Assembly: GCF_001938985.1 (NCBI RefSeq)
Contig: NZ_MKIN01000023.1
Location: 401,075 to 465,074 of the forward strand
Source: Gillisella taibaishanensis
GTDB lineage: Bacteria; Pseudomonadota; Alphaproteobacteria; Rhizobiales; Rhizobiaceae
Direction of reading: 5' to 3'
Length of the DNA stretch: 64,000 bases
The position numbers and the translations under genes are program-made. A model generated the notes under the pieces. That model made no database searches. It saw only the letters and a program-made list of their open reading frames with translations, and had not been told where the DNA came from. Below, piece after piece: positions 49,215 through 58,978 of the stretch. Position 1 is the stretch's first letter. Each line of letters begins with the position of its first letter.

Positions 49215-49957
49215 CGTGCGGCATCCTGTTTTGCGGCGGCAATCAATGCCAGAGCCTCTTTCGGATCGATCCGCCCATCGTAGAGCGCGCGACCGGAAAT
49301 AGCACCTTCGAGTTTGCGAGCATCCGGCTCCAGCATCCGGTGAATATCCTCGATTGACGCGAGACCGCCCGAGGCAATGACCGGAATGGAGACGGCTCCA
49401 GCCAATTCCAGCGTCGAAGCCCAGTTGATACCGGCGAGAATCCCGTCACGGTCGATATCGGTATAGATGATCGCCGCAACGCCGGCGCCTTCGAATTTTT
49501 TCGCCAGTTCGATCACGCCCAGCTCTGACGCTTCCGCCCAACCCTCGACCGCCACTTTGCCGCCCTTGGCATCGATGCCGACGGCGACCTTGCCGGGGAA
49601 CAGCCGGCAGGCCTCGATGACAAGCGCCGGCTCACGCACCGCAACGGTGCCGAGGATGACGCGCGAAAGGCCACGGCTCAGCCAGTTTTCGATATGGGCG
49701 ATCGTGCGAATACCGCCGCCCAGCTGCACAGGGTTCTTCGTGGCCTTCAAGATCGCGTCCACGGCAGACCCATTGACGCTCTCGCCAGCAAAGGCACCGT
49801 TGAGATCGACCACGTGCAGCCATTCGAAGCCCTGGTCTTCAAAGGCCTTGGCTTGCGCGGCCGGGTCGGGATTGTAGACCGTCGCCTGGTCCATATCGCC
49901 GAGCTTCAGACGAACGCATTGGCCGTCCTTGAGGTCGATGGCGGGAAAAAGAATCAT
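49211..49957 (-). CDS. hisA: ProFAR isomerase HisA
   Basis: HisA isomerises ProFAR to PRFAR. The half-barrel repeat is visible: [19 protein letters not shown] with catalytic Asp8, and [16 protein letters not shown] with the second Asp near residue 130; phosphate loops are [17 protein letters not shown] and [13 protein letters not shown]. It has 248 residues. It begins 25 bases after hisH and overlaps hisF by 4 bases. Confidence 0.97.
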   Translation of the reverse strand: MILFPAIDLKDGQCVRLKLGDMDQATVYNPDPAAQAKAFEDQGFEWLHVVDLNGAFAGESVNGSAVDAILKATKNPVQLGGGIRTIAHIENWLSRGLSRVILGTVAVREPALVIEACRLFPGKVAVGIDAKGGKVAVEGWAEASELGVIELAKKFEGAGVAAIIYTDIDRDGILAGINWASTLELAGAVSIPVIASGGLASIEDIHRMLEPDARKLEGAISGRALYDGRIDPKEALALIAAAKQDAAR

Positions 49958-49982
49958 CGTATGCTATCCAACAGGAGCAGGC

Positions 49983-50633
49983 TCAAGGCGCCCAGGTGAG
50001 GAAATTGGAAATCAGCTTCAGACCCAGCGTCTGGCTCTTTTCCGGATGGAACTGCGCGCCGGCCAGGTTGTCGCGGCCGACAAAGGCGGTCATCGGGCCG
50101 CCGTAATCGGTCGTGGCAATCACTTGCTCCGGCTTGTCAGCCGCCAGATGGTAGGAATGCACGAAATAGGCATGCAGCCCGTCCGGCCCGGTGGGAATGC
50201 CGTTAAAAAGCGGATGCGGGCGAGACAGGGTCAGCGTATTCCAGCCGATCTGCGGAATTTTGAGGGTGGGATCGGTAGGGGTCATTTCGACGACATCGCC
50301 AGCGATCCAGTCGAGGCCGTCGGTCACGGTCTTTTCCAGCCCGCGCGAGGACATCAGCTGCATGCCGACGCAGACGCCGAGAAACGGCCGCGCCTTGACG
50401 ATGACCGCTTCCGTCAGGGCTTCATGCATGCCTGGAACCGCATCTAGCCCGCGCTTGCAGTCGGCGTAAGCGCCGACGCCTGGAAGCATGATGCGGTCGG
50501 CTGTTGCCACCCGTTCGGCTTTGTCGGTCAGCTCGATCTCAGCATTGAGACCCATCTCGCGGGCAACGCGCTCGAAGGCCTTGGTGGCGGAGCGCAGATT
50601 GCCCGATCCATAGTCAATAATCGCAACACGCAT
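49983..50633 (-). CDS. hisH: Imidazole glycerol phosphate synthase glutaminase subunit HisH
   Basis: HisH is the class-I glutamine amidotransferase that feeds ammonia to HisF. The start [20 protein letters not shown], the nucleophile Cys in [19 protein letters not shown] near residue 87, and the His-Glu pair in [21 protein letters not shown] near 196 are all present. It has 216 residues and lies 15 bases after hisB in one leftward unit hisB-hisH-hisA-hisF-hisE-coaA. Confidence 0.97.
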   Translation of the reverse strand: MRVAIIDYGSGNLRSATKAFERVAREMGLNAEIELTDKAERVATADRIMLPGVGAYADCKRGLDAVPGMHEALTEAVIVKARPFLGVCVGMQLMSSRGLEKTVTDGLDWIAGDVVEMTPTDPTLKIPQIGWNTLTLSRPHPLFNGIPTGPDGLHAYFVHSYHLAADKPEQVIATTDYGGPMTAFVGRDNLAGAQFHPEKSQTLGLKLISNFLTWAP

Positions 50634-50648
50634 GGGAAAGCTCGATCC

Positions 50649-51245
50649 TCAGAGAGTACCCTTGGTGGAGGGAATGCGGCCGGCCTGGCGCGGATCGATC
50701 TCCAGCGCCATGCGCAGTGCCCGGGCCACCGCCTTGAAACAGGTCTCGGCAATATGGTGGTTGTTGGCGCCGTAGTGATTGAGGACATGCAGGGTAATCC
50801 CGGCATTCTGCGCCAGCGCCTGGAAGAACTCGCGCACCAGTTCGGTGTCGAAGGTGCCGATCTTTGGTGCCGAGAAATTGACATTCCAGACGAGGAAAGG
50901 CCGACCGGACACATCGAGGGCAGCCTTGGTCATGGTCTCGTCCATGGCAAGATCGATCGAGGCGTAGCGTACGATGCCGCGCCGGTCGCCCAATGCCTTC
51001 GAAATCGCCTGGCCTATGGCAATGCCGGTGTCTTCGACTGTGTGATGATCGTCGATGTGTAGATCGCCTTTGACGTCGATCTGCATGTCGATCAGCGAAT
51101 GGCGGGACAGCTGGTCCAGCATGTGGTCGAAGAAACCGACACCGGTCGAAATCGTCGACGCGCCGGTGCCGTCGATCTGGACGGAAACCGAAACCGAGGT
51201 CTCGTTGGTCTTGCGCGAAACGCTGGCGCTGCGGCTCTCTGCCAT
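50649..51245 (-). CDS. hisB: Imidazoleglycerol-phosphate dehydratase HisB
   Basis: HisB removes water from imidazole glycerol phosphate using manganese. The duplicated metal motifs are [38 protein letters not shown] and [25 protein letters not shown]. It has 198 residues, the single-function form without the phosphatase domain found in E. coli. It is the first gene of the his unit and is divergent from hslV, with 182 bases between the two starts. Confidence 0.97.
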   Translation of the reverse strand: MAESRSASVSRKTNETSVSVSVQIDGTGASTISTGVGFFDHMLDQLSRHSLIDMQIDVKGDLHIDDHHTVEDTGIAIGQAISKALGDRRGIVRYASIDLAMDETMTKAALDVSGRPFLVWNVNFSAPKIGTFDTELVREFFQALAQNAGITLHVLNHYGANNHHIAETCFKAVARALRMALEIDPRQAGRIPSTKGTL

Positions 51246-51427
51246 GGCCTTCTCCTTGAAATCCTGCCGTTCCTTATCAGGCGGGGGTTGAAATATCCAG
51301 CAGCGGAAGCCCGGTTTTTAAGGTGAGGTGCGATGCCTCCATCCGACGTTTGCAATTGCGTTTTGGCCGCTTACATAAGGGTCAACGAAGCGCCTCACGC
51401 AACGGCGATGGACTGGAACGGATCGAT

Positions 51428-51988
51428 ATGAGCGAACACAATCCCTATGGAACCATGCATGGCACCACGATCATCACGGTGCGCAAGGGCGGCATGGTAG
51501 TCATGGCCGGTGACGGCCAGGTCAGCCTTGGCCAGACTGTTATGAAAGGCAATGCCCGCAAGGTGCGGCGCATCGGCAAGGGCGAAGTGATCGCCGGTTT
51601 TGCCGGCGCGACGGCCGATGCTTTCACCCTGCTGGAACGGCTTGAAAAGAAGCTGGAGCAATATCCCGGTCAGCTGATGCGCGCCGCCGTCGAACTCGCC
51701 AAGGATTGGCGCACCGACAAATACTTGCGCAATCTCGAAGCGATGATGCTGGTGGCCGACAAGACGGTGACGCTGGCGATCACGGGCAATGGCGATGTGC
51801 TGGAGCCAGAGCACGGCACAATTGCAATCGGCTCGGGCGGCAATTACGCGCTCGCTGCGGCGTTGGCGCTGATGGACACTGACAGATCGGCTGAAGACGT
51901 CGCCCGCCGGGCGATGAAGATCGCCGCCGATATCTGCGTCTATACCAATGAAAACGTGCTGGTCGAGACGCTTGAAAGCGCCAACTGA
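51428..51988 (+). CDS. hslV: ATP-dependent protease subunit HslV
   Basis: HslV is the threonine peptidase of the HslUV two-component protease. In the motif [33 protein letters not shown] the catalytic Thr sits near residue 12, after a propeptide longer than the single Met removed in E. coli. The C-terminal [15 protein letters not shown] is conserved. It has 186 residues from the ATG at 51428. A weak promoter (TTGCAA at 51350, 16 bases, TACATA at 51372) lies upstream; I see no clear heat-shock promoter. hslU follows after 36 bases. Confidence 0.97.
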   Translation: MSEHNPYGTMHGTTIITVRKGGMVVMAGDGQVSLGQTVMKGNARKVRRIGKGEVIAGFAGATADAFTLLERLEKKLEQYPGQLMRAAVELAKDWRTDKYLRNLEAMMLVADKTVTLAITGNGDVLEPEHGTIAIGSGGNYALAAALALMDTDRSAEDVARRAMKIAADICVYTNENVLVETLESAN

Positions 51989-52024
51989 CCGCTCCTCATT
52001 CTCTCCTCTTCAAGAGTATTCTCC

Positions 52025-53332
52025 ATGACAACCTTTTCTCCTCGCGAAATCGTCTCGGAACTCGACCGCTATATCATCGGTCAGAACGATGCCAAGCGTG
52101 CTGTGGCGATCGCGCTGCGCAACCGCTGGCGCCGCCAGCAGCTCGATGAGAGCCTGCGCGACGAAGTCATGCCCAAGAACATCCTGATGATCGGCCCGAC
52201 CGGCGTCGGCAAGACCGAAATCTCCCGCCGTCTCGCCAAGCTGGCTGGCGCGCCGTTCATCAAGGTCGAGGCGACCAAGTTTACCGAGGTCGGTTATGTC
52301 GGCCGCGACGTCGAGCAGATCATCCGCGATCTCGTCGAAATCGGCATCGGCCTGATCAAGGAAAAGAAGCGGCTGGATGTGGAAGCTAAGGCCCATGCCG
52401 GTGCCGAAGAGCGGGTGCTGGATGCGCTGGTCGGCGCTACCGCGTCTCCCGCCACCCGAGACAGCTTCCGCAAGAAGCTGCGGGCCGGCGAACTCGATGA
52501 TAAGGAAATCGATATCGAGGTAGCGGATACCGCCTCCGGCATGCCCGGGTTCGAAATTCCCGGCATGCCCGGCGCCAATATTGGCGTTCTCAATCTCTCC
52601 GACATGTTCGGAAAAGCCATGGGCGGGCGCACCAAGAAGGTTCGCACGACCGTGAAGGCCTCCTATGCCGACCTGATCCGCGATGAATCCGACAAACTGA
52701 TTGATAATGATGTCATTCAGCGCGAGGCGGTTAAATCGGTCGAGAATGACGGCATCGTCTTTCTGGACGAGATCGATAAGATCGCCAACCGGGAAGGCGG
52801 CATGGGTGCCGGTGTTTCCCGCGAAGGCGTGCAGCGCGATCTGCTGCCACTGGTCGAAGGCACGACGGTCGCGACCAAATACGGTCCGGTCAAAACCGAC
52901 CATATCCTGTTCATCGCCTCGGGCGCCTTCCACGTCTCCAAGCCGTCGGACCTTTTGCCTGAGTTGCAGGGCCGCTTGCCGATCCGGGTCGAGCTCAAGG
53001 CTCTGACAAAGGAAGATTTCCGGCGCATTCTGACCGAGACGGAGGCAAGCCTTATCCGGCAGTACATCGCCCTGATGGCGACGGAAGACCTCGATCTGGA
53101 GTTTACCGATGATGCCATCGATGCGCTTGCTGATGTGGCCGTCAACCTCAACAGTTCCATCGAGAATATTGGTGCGCGGCGGCTGCAGACGGTGATGGAG
53201 CGGGTTCTAGACGAAATCTCCTTCAATGCACCGGATCGTGGTGGTGCCAAGGTGGTGGTCGATTCCGCTTATGTTCGCGAGCATGTCGGCGAGATTGCAG
53301 CCGATGCAGATCTGTCGCGCTACATTCTGTGA
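52025..53332 (+). CDS. hslU: ATP-dependent protease ATPase subunit HslU
   Basis: HslU is the AAA+ unfoldase that feeds HslV. Walker A is [21 protein letters not shown] near residues 57-66; [22 protein letters not shown] gives the pore loop (GYVG); Walker B is [13 protein letters not shown] near 245. The I-domain (about 110-235) is variable. The C-terminus ends [10 protein letters not shown], which inserts into HslV. It has 435 residues. In many rhizobia an acetyltransferase gene lies between hslV and hslU; here it is absent. Confidence 0.98.
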   Translation: MTTFSPREIVSELDRYIIGQNDAKRAVAIALRNRWRRQQLDESLRDEVMPKNILMIGPTGVGKTEISRRLAKLAGAPFIKVEATKFTEVGYVGRDVEQIIRDLVEIGIGLIKEKKRLDVEAKAHAGAEERVLDALVGATASPATRDSFRKKLRAGELDDKEIDIEVADTASGMPGFEIPGMPGANIGVLNLSDMFGKAMGGRTKKVRTTVKASYADLIRDESDKLIDNDVIQREAVKSVENDGIVFLDEIDKIANREGGMGAGVSREGVQRDLLPLVEGTTVATKYGPVKTDHILFIASGAFHVSKPSDLLPELQGRLPIRVELKALTKEDFRRILTETEASLIRQYIALMATEDLDLEFTDDAIDALADVAVNLNSSIENIGARRLQTVMERVLDEISFNAPDRGGAKVVVDSAYVREHVGEIAADADLSRYIL

Positions 53333-53499
53333 CGTTTTCGCACCGCAAGAGGATGAAAAGGGCGAAACATCGCCCTAATTCGACCTTGTAACCGGTCGAT
53401 AGTCGACAGATACGGCCTTCCTTTATAAGGAGGGCCGTTCGCCGTGTTGCAATAACGCGGTATCCGGTTGGGCGCGAGCTCGTCCGCAATCTGTTCGGG

Positions 53500-54447
53500 A
53501 TGGAAATAGTGCATCGGTTCGCTCTGGTCGTTCTTCTTTCGGTTTCCACACTGTGTTCCACGGCGCTTGGCGCCGCTGCGGAGGTCCGGATAGACCCACC
53601 AGGCAATCGCAATGCTGAACAGCCGCCAATTCCCGGTGCGTCCAAGCAGCGGACCAAGGAAACCAAAACAACCTTCGACCTGAAATATGAGAAGATCCGT
53701 GATCTGCTCGTCAGGGACCGGCAATTGATCGCCAAGATCAAAAAGACTGCCGCAGCTTATGACATCGATCCGATCCATATCGTTGGCGCACTGGTTGGCG
53801 AACATACGTATAATGTCGATGCCTATGACACCTTGCAGAGCTATTATGTGAAGGCTGCATCCTATGCAGGCCATACATTCCGCTTTGCCTATGACGGCGA
53901 GGATGTCGACGATTTCGTTGCTCGGCCGGAATTTGCGGAATGCGCCAATTTGAAAAATTCGGCCAAGCTGTGGACCTGCCGTGAAAATGTCTGGGACGAC
54001 AAATTCCGTGGCAAGCGGGTTGGAAACAAGAGCTTCCCGAACAATCGCTTCAGCGCGGTATTTTTCCAGCCCTTCTATGCCGGCCAGACGTTCGGTCTTG
54101 GCCAGATCAATCCCCTGACGGCCCTGATGCTGACCGACATGGTCCATGAAACCTCGGGCTATCCGAAGCTCGACGAAAACGATGCGGCTGGCCTCTATAA
54201 GGCAATCATGGACCCGGATACGTCGCTTGCCTATATCGCGGCGATCATCCGCAAATCCATCGACGACTATAAGACTTTTGCCAATGTCGATATTTCCAAG
54301 AATCCCGGTGTGACGGCGACGCTTTATAATGTTGGCAATTCGGAAGCGCGGGCCCGGGCCCTTGGCCGGCGCGGCGGCATGCCTGAAGAAAACTATTACG
54401 GCTGGCTGATCAATGACCGCCTGAAGGAACTCGAAGGCCTGCTTTAA
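53500..54447 (+). CDS. DUF1402-family secreted protein, transglycosylase-like
   Basis: The 315-residue protein has an N-terminal signal peptide (about residues 1-27, ending ALGAAAE). The rest matches DUF1402, which is restricted mostly to Rhizobiales and has no assigned function. Parts resemble the SLT lytic transglycosylase fold: AAAYDIDPIHIVGALVGEHTYN could hold the catalytic Glu, FGLGQINPLTALMLTDM resembles the GLMQI-P-TA motif, and the NPGVTATLYNVGN segment resembles the AYNAG motif. This is inference from motif order; a cysteine pair in the middle is unusual. It stands alone between hslU and glcB. Confidence 0.82.
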   Translation: MEIVHRFALVVLLSVSTLCSTALGAAAEVRIDPPGNRNAEQPPIPGASKQRTKETKTTFDLKYEKIRDLLVRDRQLIAKIKKTAAAYDIDPIHIVGALVGEHTYNVDAYDTLQSYYVKAASYAGHTFRFAYDGEDVDDFVARPEFAECANLKNSAKLWTCRENVWDDKFRGKRVGNKSFPNNRFSAVFFQPFYAGQTFGLGQINPLTALMLTDMVHETSGYPKLDENDAAGLYKAIMDPDTSLAYIAAIIRKSIDDYKTFANVDISKNPGVTATLYNVGNSEARARALGRRGGMPEENYYGWLINDRLKELEGLL

Positions 54448-54650
54448 GCCACTCATTCGCAATGCCGGCTATTCTTTCCTTTTCGGCATAGATATCTCCG
54501 ATTTATGCCCCGTTGACACGCAATAGGGATCGGCGATTGTAGCCGGGCTGCCGCAGGACGATTTGGCCGATGGCAGAACGGGATTCGCGGGGACGCCTTG
54601 GTGCGGCGACTGTGATATCCCTGATAACGGATTTATCGCAGGAGGCCGAT

Positions 54651-56816
54651 ATGGCGCGTGTTGAACACTCTGGTCTGGCTATCGAGCAGGATCTCTATGA
54701 CTTTTTGGTCGCTAAGGCCCTGCCGGGGACGGGTGTCGATCCCGACGCCTTCTTCCGAGATTTTTCCAGCCTGGTCCATGATCTGGCGCCGGTGAATCGA
54801 GCCCTGCTGGCCAAGCGCGATGCGTTCCAGGCCAAGCTCGATGCGTGGTACAAGCAGAATGGCGCGCCCTCGGATCTAGCTGCTTACGAGACCTTCCTGC
54901 GCGACATTGGCTATATCCTGCCGGAAGGCCCGGATTTTTCCGTCACGACGGACAATGTCGATGCCGAGATTGCCTCGATTGCCGGGCCGCAGCTCGTGGT
55001 GCCCGTCATGAATGCTCGTTATGCCCTGAACGCTGCCAATGCGCGCTGGGGTTCGCTCTATGATGCGCTCTATGGCACCGATGCTATTCCCGAAGTCGAT
55101 GGAGCCGAGAAGGGCAGGGGCTATAATCCAAAGCGTGGCGAAAAGGTCATCGCCTGGGCCCGTGCCTTCCTGGACCGGTCGGTGCCGCTGGCGGCAGGCA
55201 CTTGGGCTGAGGTTGCCGGTCTCGGGCTCAATGATGGCTATCTCGACGTCACGCTTGTATCTGGACAACAGACAGGCCTGATGGACCCATCGCAATATGC
55301 CGGAAGCCGCAGCGAAAATGGCGATGTGACATCCTATCTGCTTCGCCGCAACGGCTTGCATATCGAGATCTGCATCGACGGCAAGGGAGCGATCGGCGGT
55401 GCGGATAAGGCTCACATCAATGATGTCAGACTGGAATCGGCGATCACGACGATCATGGACTGCGAAGATTCCGTCGCCGCTGTCGATGCCGAGGACAAGG
55501 TTCTCGCCTATTCCAACTGGCTCGGCCTGATGAAGGGCGATCTCAAGGAAGTGGTTGCCAAGGGCGATCACGTCTTTACCCGCACGCTCAATCCTGATCT
55601 CGACTTCACCGGTACCGATGGCAAGCCATTTGCCGTGCATTGCCGTTCACTGATGCTGATTCGCAATGTCGGGCATCTCATGACCAATCCGGCTATCCTG
55701 GATCGGGACGGCCATGAAGTGCCGGAAGGCATCATGGATGCTGCCATCACCGCGCTGATCGCCCTGCATGATATTGGGCCAAACGGACGCCGGCAGAATT
55801 CGCGCCGCGGCTCGATGTATGTCGTCAAGCCGAAGATGCACGGTCCGGAAGAAGTGGCCTTCGCCGTCGAGATCTTCACCAGCGTCGAGAAGGCGCTAGG
55901 CATGGCTCCCAACACCATCAAGATGGGGATCATGGACGAGGAGCGCCGCACCACGGTCAATCTTAAGGAATGCATCCGGGCTGCCAAGGACCGCGTCGTG
56001 TTCATCAATACCGGCTTCCTCGACCGCACCGGCGATGAAATCCATACGTCCATGGAAGCAGGCCCGATGATCCGCAAGGGCGATATGAAGCAGGCCGCCT
56101 GGATCGCCGCTTACGAAAACTGGAATGTCGATATCGGCCTGCAATGCGGCCTGTCCGGACATGCCCAGATCGGCAAGGGCATGTGGGCTATGCCTGACCT
56201 GATGGCCGCCATGCTCGAGCAGAAGATCGCTCACCCCAAGGCCGGCGCCAACACCGCCTGGGTTCCATCGCCAACCGCTGCCACGCTGCATGCTACCCAT
56301 TATCATCAGGTGGAGGTCGCTTCCGTTCAGGCCGGTTTGAAAAGCCGCACCCGCGCTAAGCTGTCGGACATTCTGTCGGTGCCGGTCGCGACGCGGCCAA
56401 ATTGGACACCGGAGGAAATCCAGCGGGAACTCGACAACAATGCCCAAGGCATTCTCGGTTATGTCGTACGCTGGGTTGACCAGGGCGTCGGCTGCTCGAA
56501 AGTGCCTGACATCAACAATGTCGGCCTGATGGAAGACCGTGCCACTCTGCGTATCTCCGCCCAGCATATGGCCAACTGGCTGCATCACGGCGTGATCACC
56601 GAGAGCCAAGTGGTCGAAACCATGAAGCGCATGGCCGCCGTGGTCGACAAGCAGAACGCCGGCGATCCCGCCTATCGGCCAATGGCTACCGATTTCGAGG
56701 GATCGATTGCCTTCCAGGCCGCGCTGGAACTGGTGCTGAAGGGCAGAGAGCAGCCCAACGGCTATACCGAACCGGTCCTGCATCGCCGCCGGTTGCAGTT
56801 GAAGGCAAGCGCCTGA
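54651..56816 (+). CDS. glcB: Malate synthase G
   Basis: Malate synthase condenses glyoxylate with acetyl-CoA to malate. Type G is indicated by the length (721 residues) and the N-terminal clasp and insert. Motifs include [23 protein letters not shown], the loop [32 protein letters not shown] and the C-terminal [22 protein letters not shown] with the catalytic Asp. I chose the ATG at 54651, because AGGAGG ends 5 bases before it. Isocitrate lyase is not nearby. A terminator and a parS site follow. Confidence 0.98.
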   Translation: MARVEHSGLAIEQDLYDFLVAKALPGTGVDPDAFFRDFSSLVHDLAPVNRALLAKRDAFQAKLDAWYKQNGAPSDLAAYETFLRDIGYILPEGPDFSVTTDNVDAEIASIAGPQLVVPVMNARYALNAANARWGSLYDALYGTDAIPEVDGAEKGRGYNPKRGEKVIAWARAFLDRSVPLAAGTWAEVAGLGLNDGYLDVTLVSGQQTGLMDPSQYAGSRSENGDVTSYLLRRNGLHIEICIDGKGAIGGADKAHINDVRLESAITTIMDCEDSVAAVDAEDKVLAYSNWLGLMKGDLKEVVAKGDHVFTRTLNPDLDFTGTDGKPFAVHCRSLMLIRNVGHLMTNPAILDRDGHEVPEGIMDAAITALIALHDIGPNGRRQNSRRGSMYVVKPKMHGPEEVAFAVEIFTSVEKALGMAPNTIKMGIMDEERRTTVNLKECIRAAKDRVVFINTGFLDRTGDEIHTSMEAGPMIRKGDMKQAAWIAAYENWNVDIGLQCGLSGHAQIGKGMWAMPDLMAAMLEQKIAHPKAGANTAWVPSPTAATLHATHYHQVEVASVQAGLKSRTRAKLSDILSVPVATRPNWTPEEIQRELDNNAQGILGYVVRWVDQGVGCSKVPDINNVGLMEDRATLRISAQHMANWLHHGVITESQVVETMKRMAAVVDKQNAGDPAYRPMATDFEGSIAFQAALELVLKGREQPNGYTEPVLHRRRLQLKASA

Positions 56817-56887
56817 AGCGCTGCAAAAATGAGGCCGTCACCAAAGGCGGCCGCATCCGTTTGAATAGCCACGCGCGGCTAACACTC

Positions 56888-56903
56888 TATTTCACGTGAA
56901 ACA
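56888..56903. other. parS: parS site 4, 15 of 16
   Basis: TATTTCACGTGAAACA differs from TGTTTCACGTGAAACA only at position 2. It is intergenic, between the convergent glcB and L,D-transpeptidase genes, and directly touches their shared terminator. It is about 52 kb from the putative oriC. Confidence 0.78.
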
Positions 56904-56934
56904 AAAAAGCCGCCGGGTGACCCTGGCGGCTTTT
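56904..56934. terminator. Bidirectional terminator between glcB and the L,D-transpeptidase
   Basis: GCCGCC at 56909-56914 pairs with GGCGGC at 56925-56930, with an A run to the left and TTTT to the right. The genes on either side are convergent, so it can serve both. Confidence 0.82.
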
Positions 56935-56962
56935 CTCTGTCAGTTCATTGTCCTGAAAAGGA

Positions 56963-57667
56963 TTAGGACTGCTGGACGATAACCTTGGTGGCCTTGCCCG
57001 GCAGGACGCGGCTGTAAAGATCGATAACGTCCTGATTGATCATGCGGATGCAGCCGGACGAAGCGGCGGTGCCGATCGAAGCCCATTCAGGGGAGCCGTG
57101 GATACGGAAAAGCGTGTCCTGGCCCTTTTCGTTAAACAGGTACATGGCGCGGGCGCCAAGCGGGTTGCTGATGCTCGGGCCCATGCCGTTTTCGACATAC
57201 TTGGCCACCTCAGGCTTGCGGGCTGCCATTTCCTTCGGCGGATGCCAGGTCGGCCATTCCTGCTTCCAGGCGATGTAGGCCTGACCCTGCCAGGCAAAGC
57301 CTTCCTTGCCGACGCCGATACCGTAGCGGATCGCTTTGTCGTTCGGCAGAACGTAATACAGGAAGCGTTCCTTGGTGTTCACGATAATCGTGCCGGGCCG
57401 CTCGCTGGTCTCGAACGAGATGATCTGGCGACGGAACTTCGGATTGACCTTCTGGATCGGGATCCCCGGCAGTGCGTAGCCAGCGTCGGTCACCGGACCG
57501 TAGGCATCGTCGAAGATCTGTGCCGTTTCGACGGAAGCAGGCGTCAAAACCGGCGCCGAAGTCGGCGTGGCGTCGGCGGTCTTCTGGGCGTCAGACGTTG
57601 TGGAGCAGCCAGTGATGGCAAGGGCGGAGAAAAGACCGAGCACGGTCAGTGCATTGCGGATTCGCAT
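56963..57667 (-). CDS. L,D-transpeptidase lipoprotein (YkuD domain)
   Basis: YkuD enzymes form 3-3 cross-links in peptidoglycan or attach proteins to it. Polar-growing Rhizobiales such as Agrobacterium are rich in them. The 234-residue protein begins MRIRNALTVLGLFSALAITGC, a lipoprotein signal with a LAITGC lipobox (Cys at about residue 21). The YkuD domain covers about 105-232, with the catalytic motif FRIHGSPEWASIGTAASSGCIRM containing the His and Cys. I chose the ATG at 57667 so that the lipobox sits normally; the frame is open 25 codons further upstream. Confidence 0.92.
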   Translation of the reverse strand: MRIRNALTVLGLFSALAITGCSTTSDAQKTADATPTSAPVLTPASVETAQIFDDAYGPVTDAGYALPGIPIQKVNPKFRRQIISFETSERPGTIIVNTKERFLYYVLPNDKAIRYGIGVGKEGFAWQGQAYIAWKQEWPTWHPPKEMAARKPEVAKYVENGMGPSISNPLGARAMYLFNEKGQDTLFRIHGSPEWASIGTAASSGCIRMINQDVIDLYSRVLPGKATKVIVQQS

Positions 57668-57844
57668 GGGTGGCTCATCGACTTTCGGGCGGGAAGTGAT
57701 CTGTTTTACCAGCTTTGATAGAGGTATATTTTTGATTAGCATGAAGTTTGCAAGGGAACAGAAGTCCCACGCTGTCTCCGGCTTCGCAAATTGCCGAGGA
57801 CTGGCTTTTTTGCAACAGACTGAGGCTCTGCAGAGGACGTATCT

Positions 57845-58330
57845 ATGACGATTCTTAATGTTTCCGTTAAGAATGGATTAATTGACGGACGCCAGTCCGA
57901 GCGCGCTTTGCTGATTCGCCGGGGCACGCAATTGCTCATCAGCGAAATGCGGCACGCTGTCTTGCCGGAACTATCTCTGGCCAGTGGCCGGCGCGCCGAT
58001 CTGATCAGTCTCTCTGAAAAAGGGGAGATCTGGATAATAGAGATCAAATCCTCCATCGAGGATTTCCGGGTCGACCGCAAATGGCCTGACTATCGCCAGC
58101 ATTGCGACAGGCTGTTTTTCGCTACGCTTCCTGACGTGCCCCAGGAAATTTTTCCGGAAGATTGCGGGCTCATCGTTTCGGATGGATACGGCGCCCATAT
58201 GTTGCGGGAGGCACCGGAGCACCGGCTCTCCCCTGCTACCCGCAAGGCGGTGACGCTGGCCTTCGCGCGGGCATCCGCACAACGATTGATGCGAGCGGAA
58301 TGGGATGCGTCGCCCCAGCTTCTGCCCTGA
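57845..58330 (+). CDS. mmcB: MmcB-family DNA repair protein
   Basis: MmcB was described in Caulobacter as a putative endonuclease needed for mitomycin C resistance. The 161-residue protein has a PD-(D/E)XK-type core: LASGRRADLISLSEKGEIWIIEIKSSIEDFRVDRKWPDY, with the Asp near residue 46 and the Glu-x-Lys near 60. It ends with a short helical region (about 125-155). It is divergent from the L,D-transpeptidase gene and convergent with actR. I did not find an obvious LexA box in the 177 bases upstream. Confidence 0.88.
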   Translation: MTILNVSVKNGLIDGRQSERALLIRRGTQLLISEMRHAVLPELSLASGRRADLISLSEKGEIWIIEIKSSIEDFRVDRKWPDYRQHCDRLFFATLPDVPQEIFPEDCGLIVSDGYGAHMLREAPEHRLSPATRKAVTLAFARASAQRLMRAEWDASPQLLP

Positions 58331-58345
58331 CTGATCACTGCTGAA

Positions 58346-58921
58346 TTATTTTGGCGCGCGCTTTGCCAGAATGCGCTGCAGGGTGCGGCGATGCATGTTC
58401 AGCCGGCGGGCGGTTTCAGAGACGTTGCGTTCGCATGCCTCGTAAACCCGCTGGATATGCTCCCATCGTACCCGGTCGGCCGACATCGGATTTTCCGGCA
58501 CATCGGCCTTTTCGCCCGGCCGCTGGGTCAAGGCGTTGTAGACGTCATCCGCATCGGCCGGCTTCGAGAGATAGTCGACGGCACCCAGTTTGACGGCTGT
58601 CACGGCGGTGGCAATATTGCCATAGCCTGTCAGCACGATGATGCGCGTATCGCTGCGTTGCTCCCGGATCGCCTCGATCACATCAAGGCCATTGCCATCG
58701 CCGAGCCTGAGATCGACCACCGCATATTTCGGCGCAGCGGTTTTCGCTTTGGCGATACCTTCTGCAACGGAGCCCGCAATCTCCACTTCAAACCCACGCG
58801 ATTCCATCGCCCGGGCCAAGCGTCGCAGAAACGGCTGGTCGTCATCGACGATCAGCAGGCGCGCATCTGGGCCGAGATCTTCGTGATGGTCCCGAGCGGG
58901 GGTCGGCATATCCTGGGTCAT
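58346..58921 (-). CDS. actR: Response regulator ActR (RegA/PrrA family)
   Basis: ActR is the global redox and acid-tolerance regulator of rhizobia. The receiver domain covers about residues 20-130 (LLIVDDDQPFLRRLARAM, phospho-Asp in YAVVDLRLGDGNGLDV near 70, LTGYGNIATAV, YLSKPAD). A short Fis-type helix-turn-helix follows with the family-invariant end NMHRRTLQRILAKRAPK. It has 191 residues. It lies 57 bases after actS in the same unit. Targets in relatives include nitrogen and carbon fixation and respiration genes. Confidence 0.95.
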   Translation of the reverse strand: MTQDMPTPARDHHEDLGPDARLLIVDDDQPFLRRLARAMESRGFEVEIAGSVAEGIAKAKTAAPKYAVVDLRLGDGNGLDVIEAIREQRSDTRIIVLTGYGNIATAVTAVKLGAVDYLSKPADADDVYNALTQRPGEKADVPENPMSADRVRWEHIQRVYEACERNVSETARRLNMHRRTLQRILAKRAPK

Positions 58922-58978
58922 ATTCTTTCAATCCCTGACATCGGCAGCGTTATTGCGCACTCGCCATTCATGGTAAAG

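Noticed and set aside
53359..53376. Hairpin after hslU as a terminator
   Set aside because: A 7-bp stem is present (AGGGCGA / TCGCCCT), but no T run follows, so termination there is doubtful.
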